DNA of 64,000 nt from Saprospiraceae bacterium (lineage in GTDB: Bacteria; Bacteroidota; Bacteroidia; Chitinophagales; Saprospiraceae). Of this stretch, positions 17,669 to 25,087 are shown in pieces (positions within the stretch are counted from its first letter, which is position 1; each line of letters begins with the position of its first letter). A program made the position numbers and the translations under genes. The notes below the pieces were generated by a model. It worked only from the letters and a program-made list of their open reading frames with translations. It was not told the DNA's origin and ran no database searches. Location of the stretch: NCBI GenBank assembly GCA_016706365.1, contig JADJJU010000025.1:124001-188000 (forward strand), in the 5' to 3' direction.

Positions 17669-18736
17669 TTATTCCCTCACCATAGAATACACCGCTACCT
17701 TATCTTCATAAGTCAATCTCATAAAGTAAATTCCGGAACTCAGCTCAGGAAATTCCACAGTTTGAACTCCCTTTGCAAACATCAATTCCTGATGATTTAC
17801 AAGTACTCCTGACGTAGTATACATCTCCAAATCTACCCTGCCATTCAAAGAGCTGCTAATCTGCACATTCTCTACAAATGGATTGGGACTGATTTCAAAT
17901 AGATGATTGTATAACAGATCTCTGGTGGAGGAAGTAATAAACTCGAAATCTTCTGAATACGACATGCAAACAAAATTTTCAGCATACACATTATAGATTC
18001 CATTTTCAGTTGGAGTATAAATAGAATCATTTGCCCCGGATATTTCTTCCCCATTGAAAAACCACTGGATAAAAGACAGCTCCTGATCGCTTTCTATTTC
18101 AAGTTGAGTACCATTTTGAACAATGGAAATTAAGGCCGGGATACCTTCCCTTGTTACAGTAGGAAGCGTATATTGAACAAAATTAGGGCAAATGGAAGGA
18201 GCAGCAGATAACTCATATATTCCCGGTTCTGTTACTACCAATTCCGGCCCATCTGCATCTTCTATCAACTCTCCGTTGCGATACCACTGGAATAAAGTAT
18301 CATATGGCAATCCAGCAGTCAAAATTAAGGTATCGGCACCTCCAAACTGAGTATTATCGCACAACACGAATTCTTCTGTGTTCGGATCAAAACCATAACT
18401 CCCGGAAAGAACTAAATAAATGGGCAGAAATGCATATCCATCTATCAGTAAACTATCACTGGACTCGGTACATCCTGCATGCGTTACCAAAACAAAAAAA
18501 GTTGCGCCTCCAGCCTCATATTGAGACATTTCCAAAGTGAATATAGTATCTCCTGCCAGGGCTTCTCCTTCCCGATACCATTGATAGGAATCAAATGTAT
18601 CCTGAACACTAAGTGTTACAGAATCATCCGGGCAAAGGATAGTACTACTGGCCTCCAGCTCAATATTAAAAGGACATTGTGCTGCCAGAAAATTCAAAAG
18701 TAATAGTGAAAAGATCGTTGTAAATAAAAATTTCAT
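17669..18736 (-). CDS. Secreted Ig-like domain protein with T9SS type A sorting domain
   Basis: The 355-residue product has a signal peptide (1-19, ending NFLAAQ). At least three Ig-like modules follow, each marked by a QWYR or QWFF core (SYQWYREGEAL, LFQWYRNGELI, FIQWFFNGEEI) and a later Gly-x-Tyr or Gly-x-Phe strand. The last 75 residues are a T9SS type A sorting domain (ISPNPFVENVQIS ... SSGIYFMRLTYEDKV). It is predicted to be exported by the type IX system. The ligand is unknown. Confidence 0.8.
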   Translation of the reverse strand: MKFLFTTIFSLLLLNFLAAQCPFNIELEASSTILCPDDSVTLSVQDTFDSYQWYREGEALAGDTIFTLEMSQYEAGGATFFVLVTHAGCTESSDSLLIDGYAFLPIYLVLSGSYGFDPNTEEFVLCDNTQFGGADTLILTAGLPYDTLFQWYRNGELIEDADGPELVVTEPGIYELSAAPSICPNFVQYTLPTVTREGIPALISIVQNGTQLEIESDQELSFIQWFFNGEEISGANDSIYTPTENGIYNVYAENFVCMSYSEDFEFITSSTRDLLYNHLFEISPNPFVENVQISSSLNGRVDLEMYTTSGVLVNHQELMFAKGVQTVEFPELSSGIYFMRLTYEDKVAVYSMVRE

Positions 18737-18746
18737 AACAGTGGTT

Positions 18747-18777
18747 TTTCATTGAAGAACGAGAAAACTCAATGAAA
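18747..18777 (-). other. Inverted repeat in the leader of the Ig-like gene
   Basis: TTTCATTGA and TCAATGAAA on the minus strand form a perfect 9-bp inverted repeat with an 11-13-nt loop, about 12-40 nt upstream of the start codon at 18736. It could be a leader hairpin or an operator. Confidence 0.35.
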
Positions 18778-18874
18778 CGGTTTGCTAATCCAATCTGTTA
18801 TTTTTGTTTTACCCCGATTATAGTAATTTTAAAATCGCATTATTATGCTGTATATCAATCATTTATATCAGGAT

Positions 18875-19723
18875 CTATTTCTTAAATCTGAGTGAAGCCA
18901 GAACCGGCCAATGGTCAGATGGAAAAACTCCATCATAAATTTCTGAGATGCTGAGATATGATTTCACTTCAAAGTCTTGATTACAAAATATATAATCTAT
19001 CCTTCGCTCCGGATGAACAGGACTAAATCCATTAAAAGTACAAGTCGGGCCATGCTTTATTTTAGCTACCTCAAATGCATCCTGCCAGATCTGAGTTTGT
19101 TTAAAGCCTGCAATTGATTCCTCTTCCGGAACAGTATTCAGATCGCCCATGATGATAGCAGGCATAGATGTCGCATTAGCTTTGGCTTGATTTGCTATAA
19201 GCTTAAAGCTTTCAGTTCGGGCCATTTTACCAACATGATCAAAATGGGTATTGTACACAATGAATTGTTTACCCGTTTTGCGATTTCTCAACTGTACCCA
19301 GCTTGCAATTCTTGGAAGAGCAGCATCCCATCCTTTACCGGGTTTTGTAATATCTTCCGCCAGCCAGAATGTGCCATTCTTTTCTTTTTCAAACAGTCGT
19401 TTGTTGAAGAAGATTGGTGAAAATTCCCCGGCCTTCTTCCCGTCATCCCTGCCCACGCCATACCATTCGTAATCAGGCAGATTCTCACTCACATATTCCA
19501 ACTGATGGAATAAAGCTTCCTGCAGTCCGAAAATATCAGGGGAATAATATTTGATTTGTGAAATGATTTTTTCCTTTCTGTTCGACCATTGGTTAATCCC
19601 GTCTGAAGCGACATCCAGTCTGATATTATATGTCATAACTGAAATGTCCTGTGCTAACAATGCCTGAATGTTCAGTATTGAAAAAAATATCAGGATCTTG
19701 TGACTGCTTTTAGGAATTGTCAT
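18875..19723 (-). CDS. Endonuclease/exonuclease/phosphatase family protein
   Basis: The 282-residue product has an export signal (ILIFFSILNIQALLAQ) and the EEP fold motifs in order: SVMTYNIRLDVA (metal-binding Asn), FGLQEAL (catalytic Glu), YNTHFDHVG, IIMGDLNTVPEE, RIDYIFCNQDF and SDHWPVLASL (catalytic Asp-His). In exported Bacteroidota members the substrate is often a phosphodiester or sphingomyelin-like lipid, but this cannot be fixed from sequence. It overlaps the glycosyltransferase gene by 14 nt and is therefore translated as part of the same transcript. Confidence 0.85.
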   Translation of the reverse strand: MTIPKSSHKILIFFSILNIQALLAQDISVMTYNIRLDVASDGINQWSNRKEKIISQIKYYSPDIFGLQEALFHQLEYVSENLPDYEWYGVGRDDGKKAGEFSPIFFNKRLFEKEKNGTFWLAEDITKPGKGWDAALPRIASWVQLRNRKTGKQFIVYNTHFDHVGKMARTESFKLIANQAKANATSMPAIIMGDLNTVPEEESIAGFKQTQIWQDAFEVAKIKHGPTCTFNGFSPVHPERRIDYIFCNQDFEVKSYLSISEIYDGVFPSDHWPVLASLRFKK

Positions 19724-20660
19724 TTTGTTTGGAAATTGAACTTAAGTTATGATCATTAATGACATATAACGGACGTTTACGAATGTCAGATTGCATTCGT
19801 GAAATATACTCGCCGATAATTCCAATGGCAATCATCTGAATTCCCCCAAGAAATAGCACTGAGATAATCAGCGACGCCCAACCCTGAACATAATCCCCGG
19901 AAATAAACCTCGAATACAGTGCATACAATCCTACAATGAAGGCGATAAAGGATACGATAAAACCAAAGTAAGTTACCAGCCGCAACGGAAAATCGGAAAA
20001 AGCTGTAATTCCATCCAGGGCAAAACGTATCATTTTGCTCCAGGTATAGCCGGATTTACCTCCCAATCTTTCGTCCCGATCGTATTCTACAAAACTCTGG
20101 CGATAGCCTGCCCAGGCTATTTGACCGCGTAGAAATTTATGTCGCTCAGGCATTTGCTTCAGTACTGCTGCCACTTTTTGATGAATGATCCTAAAATCCC
20201 CTGTGTCCAGAGGAATATCAACTGCAGTAATCTTTCTTAAAATCCGATAAAATAATCCTGCTGTCCATCTTTTCAGGAAATGTTCACCTTTTCTCTGCCT
20301 GCGCCTTGCATACACAACTTCATAACCTTTTAATGCTTCTGAATATAAGGTGGGAATTATCTCAGGTGGATCTTGCAGGTCAGCATCCATGATGACAATA
20401 TATTCTCCTGTTGCATGATCCAGTCCTGCAGATACCGCGACCTGATGACCAAAATTTCTTGAAAAATCAATGTACCGAACGCGCTCATCTCTTCTTGCAA
20501 GTGATTTGATCCATTCCAGAGATCCGTCATTGCCCCCGTCATGTACAAACATCCATTCAGCACTAACTCCCATCTGCCCAATAACCTTATCTGTCCTCTC
20601 AAAGAGGGACGGTAGATTACTCAATTCATTATATACAGGGATGACTATTGTAATGTCCAT
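19710..20660 (-). CDS. GT2 glycosyltransferase, polyprenyl-phosphate sugar synthase type
   Basis: I start at Met8 of the longest frame (20660), which directly precedes DITIVIPVYNELSNL. The GT-A domain shows DGGNDGS, the metal-binding DADLQDPPE and the family segment RRQRKGEHFLKR, as in DPM1/GtrB-like enzymes that move a sugar from a nucleotide carrier to undecaprenyl or dolichyl phosphate. Two membrane segments follow near residues 230-255 and 268-292, then a short cytosolic tail. The product would be a lipid-linked sugar for glycan modification. The acceptor glycosyltransferase is not in the window. Confidence 0.85.
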   Translation of the reverse strand: MDITIVIPVYNELSNLPSLFERTDKVIGQMGVSAEWMFVHDGGNDGSLEWIKSLARRDERVRYIDFSRNFGHQVAVSAGLDHATGEYIVIMDADLQDPPEIIPTLYSEALKGYEVVYARRRQRKGEHFLKRWTAGLFYRILRKITAVDIPLDTGDFRIIHQKVAAVLKQMPERHKFLRGQIAWAGYRQSFVEYDRDERLGGKSGYTWSKMIRFALDGITAFSDFPLRLVTYFGFIVSFIAFIVGLYALYSRFISGDYVQGWASLIISVLFLGGIQMIAIGIIGEYISRMQSDIRKRPLYVINDHNLSSISKQNDNS

Positions 20661-20716
20661 ATTCTGCTGTTCCTGGCACAAAATACGGCAGTTCTACTCA
20701 ATCCAAAGCCAATTGC

Positions 20717-20986
20717 TTATTCAATTTCAAAGGTTCTGCCCGGTTCGATGGCTTTGTTGAGATATTTCACCACAACGACCGTATTAACAGATCTTTCCAT
20801 CACCCAAATACTCAACTCCTGGATTGCAGAAAAAACTGTATTCGCTTCCCCTGCTATTTGTGTACTCATATCGTTACTGTGAATACGCAATCCCTCTTTT
20901 TGCTTCAGGCCTCTGATGAATTCGATGATAACTTCATCGTGTTGTTCTCTGAGGGGATACATACTTATCTCTGCTCCTATTTCCAT
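20717..20986 (-). CDS. YkoF/MTH1187-like small protein
   Basis: The 89-residue protein reads EISMYPLREQHDEVIIEFI, then SNDMSTQIAGEANTVFSAI and VVVVKYLNKAIEP. This matches the single ferredoxin-like module of the YkoF / thiamine-binding family (E-I-S-x-Y-P start, M-S-T-Q mid-motif). Known YkoF binds thiamine or its hydroxymethylpyrimidine part. No thiamine transporter or biosynthesis gene is nearby, so the ligand is an open question. It lies 25 nt downstream of the T9SS gene at 21012 and about 56 nt upstream of the GT2 gene, all on the minus strand. Confidence 0.6.
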   Translation of the reverse strand: MEIGAEISMYPLREQHDEVIIEFIRGLKQKEGLRIHSNDMSTQIAGEANTVFSAIQELSIWVMERSVNTVVVVKYLNKAIEPGRTFEIE

Positions 20987-21011
20987 AATATGTTATTTCT
21001 ATTGAAGAAAT

Positions 21012-22616
21012 TCAATTGATGATCTGAATCAAAACTGATTGCCTGCTTCCATTTTTCATCACTATCGTAAGCAGATAAAGTCCATTTTGAAGTTCAGGTA
21101 AATGAATCGCCGATTCACGCCAGATTCCTATGGTATTTCCCGCTATAGTTGACAAAATCACCTGATCCATTTCCTGTGATTCCACCCGAATGAATTTGCC
21201 GGCCGGATTGGGATAAACACGATAGGAAATTGTACTTTGGCTATCTTCCGAAAGGCTGTTTGGCTTACTTTTATATACGATAAGGACTCCTTTATAAATA
21301 CTGGTTGCAAAGAATTCCTGACCAATAAAAGTCGTAAAAGCCGGAATCGAAAAACCGGCAGCTGTGATTTCTCCTTCCGAATCAGCTACAGATCGGCCTA
21401 TGAATCCCTCAGATAATGCAATGTTTAGTGTCAGGGTGGATTTTAATTCATGGTCCATGTGCAAAACGTACCCGGACCGGCTTCCTGCTGGAGTTTCGTA
21501 AAGTTGCTCATCCCAAAGGAATTCCTGATCGAAAGTTCCACCCAGAATCCATCCGGTGCTTGATTTTTGGAAGGACATCAAAACATCATTTCCGGGATTA
21601 CTAATTTGAAATATGGATTGAGCCTTGCCATTCATATCATATGTTGCAGCGAATACATCAGAAGCAAATCCCAGAGATTGCAATTCCATACCGGTCCCAA
21701 ATAACAATCTGCCTGAAAAATTTCCTGCAATGAGGATCTGATCATCATCTGTCAACTGAAGTTCGATGACAGTATCATCCAATAAACCCATTGCAGTGTT
21801 GAGCCAGATGAGTCCTCCGGATTTATTGAATGCCGCCAAAAAAATATCCGTATCCAGTAAGGGTCCTGATAGTGTTTCGTTTTCAATGATCACATTCCCG
21901 CTAAACGTTCCTGCAATATATATCCGGTCTACGCTCAATTGAGCAGCCAGAATTTCTCCAAAACCTGACCCTTCTGTCACAAAATGATGAACCAATCTTC
22001 CCTCCTGATTAAAAAGCAAGAAATAGCCTGAACTACCGGAGTTTGATTGAATCCCGATGCTGTCTGCAAATAGGGAAACATTGAAAAATCCACCTACCAA
22101 AACATTTCCTGATGAATCGGAGGCAATCGTATGTGATTCCTTTATTCCTTCCCCCTGAAGTAGATTACACCAATTTACATTCCCATTTTCCACATCAACT
22201 GAAGCAACAAAAATAGCTCTGGATCTGACTGTCACTATATATTTCTCTCCTTCCAGATTCAATTCATCCCAAAACAAACCTGTCCAGATTATTTTGCCAT
22301 CAGGACTTAACTCCAGAGCTGAAGTATTATCTGTATTATTGGATCCAGCTTGTATGACCCAATTTAAATTACCTTCAATATCATAACAGACCAAAGCCAA
22401 ATCAAACAAACCTTGACTTTGTAGTGTAGTATCTTCAATTTCCAGGCTGCCCTGAAATTGAAGCGCGACATAAACCTGGGAATCTTTTATCAGGACATTT
22501 TCTACACCACAGCCATTAACTGTCTCAAACTGCTTTAACCACAACACTTCTTCTGTTTGTGAATACAGAAAAAAGGGAGCAAAAGTAAATAATAGTAAAT
22601 ATTTAACTATTGTCAT
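21012..22616 (-). CDS. Secreted repeat-beta protein with T9SS type A sorting domain
   Basis: The 534-residue product has a signal peptide (1-19, ending APFFLYSQ). The body consists of about seven repeated beta blocks that alternate D-x-D-x-N-W or G-L-x-W segments with GNxxVGGFF or ILIAGNFSG segments. This is typical of SBBP/Kelch-like propellers that Bacteroidota secrete. The last 75 residues are a T9SS type A sorting domain (YRVYPNPAGKFIRVES ... LQNGLYLLTIVMKNG). It is a likely surface or released protein of unknown target. Confidence 0.75.
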   Translation of the reverse strand: MTIVKYLLLFTFAPFFLYSQTEEVLWLKQFETVNGCGVENVLIKDSQVYVALQFQGSLEIEDTTLQSQGLFDLALVCYDIEGNLNWVIQAGSNNTDNTSALELSPDGKIIWTGLFWDELNLEGEKYIVTVRSRAIFVASVDVENGNVNWCNLLQGEGIKESHTIASDSSGNVLVGGFFNVSLFADSIGIQSNSGSSGYFLLFNQEGRLVHHFVTEGSGFGEILAAQLSVDRIYIAGTFSGNVIIENETLSGPLLDTDIFLAAFNKSGGLIWLNTAMGLLDDTVIELQLTDDDQILIAGNFSGRLLFGTGMELQSLGFASDVFAATYDMNGKAQSIFQISNPGNDVLMSFQKSSTGWILGGTFDQEFLWDEQLYETPAGSRSGYVLHMDHELKSTLTLNIALSEGFIGRSVADSEGEITAAGFSIPAFTTFIGQEFFATSIYKGVLIVYKSKPNSLSEDSQSTISYRVYPNPAGKFIRVESQEMDQVILSTIAGNTIGIWRESAIHLPELQNGLYLLTIVMKNGSRQSVLIQIIN

Positions 22617-22849
22617 GCAGCTATTTGAATAGTTCTACGTTAAAGTGTAAGGCTCCGTTTTATCTGTAAAATTGTCTGCTTCATCATTTAAAGTATAAAA
22701 CGTTACAAAAGATAGAGTATGTTTATTAATGCAAAATGAATTGTAAAGTTGTTACTCTAATTGTTTTAATAATGTCAATTGTAGTATTTTACTTGCATTT
22801 AATGAATCAATGATACGGGGAGCCTTATTTGTAAAAATTTAAATCTGTT

Positions 22850-23862
22850 ATGAGGAATTTGTTTTTTGTTTTGATGCTATCAATTTTTGCGATTCAGTGT
22901 AAAGAGAAAGAGCCGGTCGATAATTCTGTCCAACTCAAAGCAGAAAATTACAGCAAAGATCCCTTGTTGGCTGAGTTAACAAAAAAAATAGAAACTGATC
23001 CTGATAATCCTGATTTCTGGGCCGCCAGAGCAAAAGCATTTTATGAGAGAGATGCTTACGATGAAGCAATTGGTGATTTGTCTGCAGCTATGAAGATTGA
23101 CTCGGTCAATGTTAATTACCACCATTTACTTGCAGATGTATATATTGATTATTACAAATCTAGGCTGGCACTAAACACCATACTAAGAGCGGCGACGCTT
23201 CATCCTGAGCACATCCCAACACTTCTAAAATTGGCTGAGTTGCAGTTGATATTGGAAATGCAGAAAGAATCTATGCAATCTGTAGAAAAGGTACTGATGC
23301 TGGACCCTGAAAATGCTGATGCATATATCATGCTGGGACTGAATTTTAAGGAAATAGGTGATACCGCTATGGCAGTTGGTAGTTTTAAAAAGCAGTCAAT
23401 TATGATCCTGACAAGATCAGTGCATGGATCAATATGGGTCAGTTGCAAGCTGCAAGAAATGTTGCTCAAGCCGAACAATATTTTAATACAGCAATTCGTC
23501 TGGATTCTTTGAATACCAATACCTGGCTATGCAAGGCTGATTATCACTGGGAAAAAGGAGACAGGAACAAAGCCCTGGAAACGTACAAAAAAATCATTGA
23601 GATCGACCATATGATGCCTGATGCTTATTATAATAGCGGTCTTGTGTATCTCGAGATGGATTCCATTGTACAAGCCCAAAAGCATTTTGATATGACCATT
23701 GAAACGAATCCACTTTTCTATAAAGCTTACTATTACAAAGGTTTAACCCTGGAAAAACAAGGTAAAACCGACGCAGCAAAAGACTTTTATCAACAAAGTC
23801 TCAACATGGCCCCTAATTTTGACAAACCCCGCAAAGCCCTGGATGCACTCAATAAGAAATGA
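22850..23862 (+). CDS. TPR-repeat lipoprotein, interrupted by a frameshift
   Basis: A lipoprotein signal (FVLMLSIFAIQC, lipid Cys17) is followed by about eight tetratricopeptide repeats, such as PDFWAARAKAFYERDAYDEAI and PDAYYNSGLVYLEMDSIVQA. The first frame ends at 23512 and the second is open upstream of its first ATG, reading AVNYDPDKISAWINMGQLQ. One extra A in the five-A run 23387-23391 restores GSFKKAVNYDP and yields one protein of about 337 residues. TPR lipoproteins act as periplasmic scaffolds. The stop overlaps the start of the RmlD-like gene (ATGA), so the two are coupled. Confidence 0.8.
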
Positions 23863-24812
23863 CAGAAACAAAAAAAATCAAAATACTTCTTACCGGCTCA
23901 AATGGATTACTCGGTCAGAGTTTATGCAGAAATCTGATGAACAGCCTGGACAGATTTGATTTTGTAGCAACATCGAAGAGCAAAAATATTTGTTCCTATT
24001 TGGATAATGCGCATTTCAAAGCATTAGATGTAACAGATTATCTTGCAGTTCACAGATTGGTTGAATCTTATCACCCTGATATCATTATCCATACTGCTGC
24101 AATGTCACAGGTCGATTATTGTGAATTGCATCCTGAAGCTTCCAGGAAAGTGAATGTTGAAGGTGCCCGCAACATGGCATTGGCATGCAAAAGCTTTAAA
24201 GCCCATTTCATTCACTTATCTACAGATTTTGTATTTGATGGATCGGCCGGGCCCTATGATGAGCAAGCTGTACCTGCCCCCCAATCTCAATATGGAAAAG
24301 ACAAACTAGAGTCCGAGCTTATCGTTCAATCCCTGCTTCCTGAAGCCTGCATTCTCAGAACAGCCCTGGTTTTTGGCTGGCATCCTGTATTGACGCGAAG
24401 TAATTTTCTTTTATGGGTTAAAAATTCTCTCGAAAAAGGAAGAGAAATAAATGTAGTCTGTGATCAATTCCGGACACCAACATTTGTCGAAGAATTAGCG
24501 GCAGCTTGTTTGGCTGCGAGTGAAATGAAAGTATCAGGAATATTCCACATTAGTGGGAAAGAATTTTTCTCGGTTTATGAATTTGCTCAATTCATTGCCG
24601 GGGTTTTTGAATTACCACAGGAACTCATTCACCCTGTAGAATCCAGTACAATTAATGAGATGGCCCGAAGGCCTTACATTACTGGATTTGAAACTGGCAA
24701 AGCTGAACGTATTTTACACTTTTTACATATTCCTCTTCAGGATGCACTAATGGATCTCAGAGCTACAATTCCTCAAACAGAAGAATGGTTCTCAATAGTG
24801 AAAAGTGCATAA
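23859..24812 (+). CDS. RmlD-like sugar-nucleotide reductase (extended SDR)
   Basis: The 317-residue protein has an N-terminal Rossmann motif ILLTGSNGLLGQSL (9-22), the HTAAMSQVDYCE segment (about 80-91) typical of RmlD, STDFVFDGSAGPYDE (about 121-135), the catalytic YGKDK (Tyr and Lys, near 145-149) and a C-terminal FRTPTFVEELA substrate-domain motif. The RmlD family reduces dTDP-4-keto-6-deoxy sugars to dTDP-rhamnose. No other rml gene is in the window, so a different NDP-sugar substrate, or the MAT2B-like branch, is possible. It overlaps the TPR gene by 4 nt. Confidence 0.75.
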   Translation: MTETKKIKILLTGSNGLLGQSLCRNLMNSLDRFDFVATSKSKNICSYLDNAHFKALDVTDYLAVHRLVESYHPDIIIHTAAMSQVDYCELHPEASRKVNVEGARNMALACKSFKAHFIHLSTDFVFDGSAGPYDEQAVPAPQSQYGKDKLESELIVQSLLPEACILRTALVFGWHPVLTRSNFLLWVKNSLEKGREINVVCDQFRTPTFVEELAAACLAASEMKVSGIFHISGKEFFSVYEFAQFIAGVFELPQELIHPVESSTINEMARRPYITGFETGKAERILHFLHIPLQDALMDLRATIPQTEEWFSIVKSA

Positions 24813-24823
24813 TTCCATAAGTA

Positions 24824-24858
24824 TTCAGAAGTTAGAATTTAGAAATCAGAAGTCAGAC
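24824..24858. repeat. Five-unit heptamer micro-array
   Basis: Five adjacent 7-nt units of form ANTYAGA (24824, 24831, 24838, 24845 and 24852) keep perfect phase. Units differ at the second and fourth positions. The array lies directly downstream of the RmlD-like gene. Confidence 0.65.
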
Positions 24859-24868
24859 TTCTCACCTC

Positions 24869-24990
24869 CACATCAATCCTTTCAATCTTCTCTCACACTT
24901 ACTCAAAACCCTAACCAGGCACATCAATCCTTTCAATCTTCTCCTACACCCACACTAAACCCCAACACTCAAACCATCAATCTTTTCAAC
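24869..24990. repeat. 51-nt direct repeat, two full copies and one degenerate
   Basis: The same 24-nt sequence (starting CACATCAATCC and ending TCTTCTC) is found at 24869-24892 and 24920-24943. A third, degenerate copy near 24973-24990 follows at about the same spacing. The spacer is C/A-rich and strongly strand-asymmetric. The ORF read through it is a by-product of this composition. Confidence 0.7.
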
Positions 24991-25087
24991 TCAATTAACC
25001 ATTTTTAACATTGTTTATAAAGGGTTTAACCCTCCATACATACTTTCATTCATATCTTGCATTCGGAAACAAGACAACGTACACTTT

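Noticed and set aside
24805..25008. 67-residue Ser/Pro/Asn-rich ORF
   Set aside because: It is a translation of the 51-nt direct repeat and heptamers with no start signal or motif.
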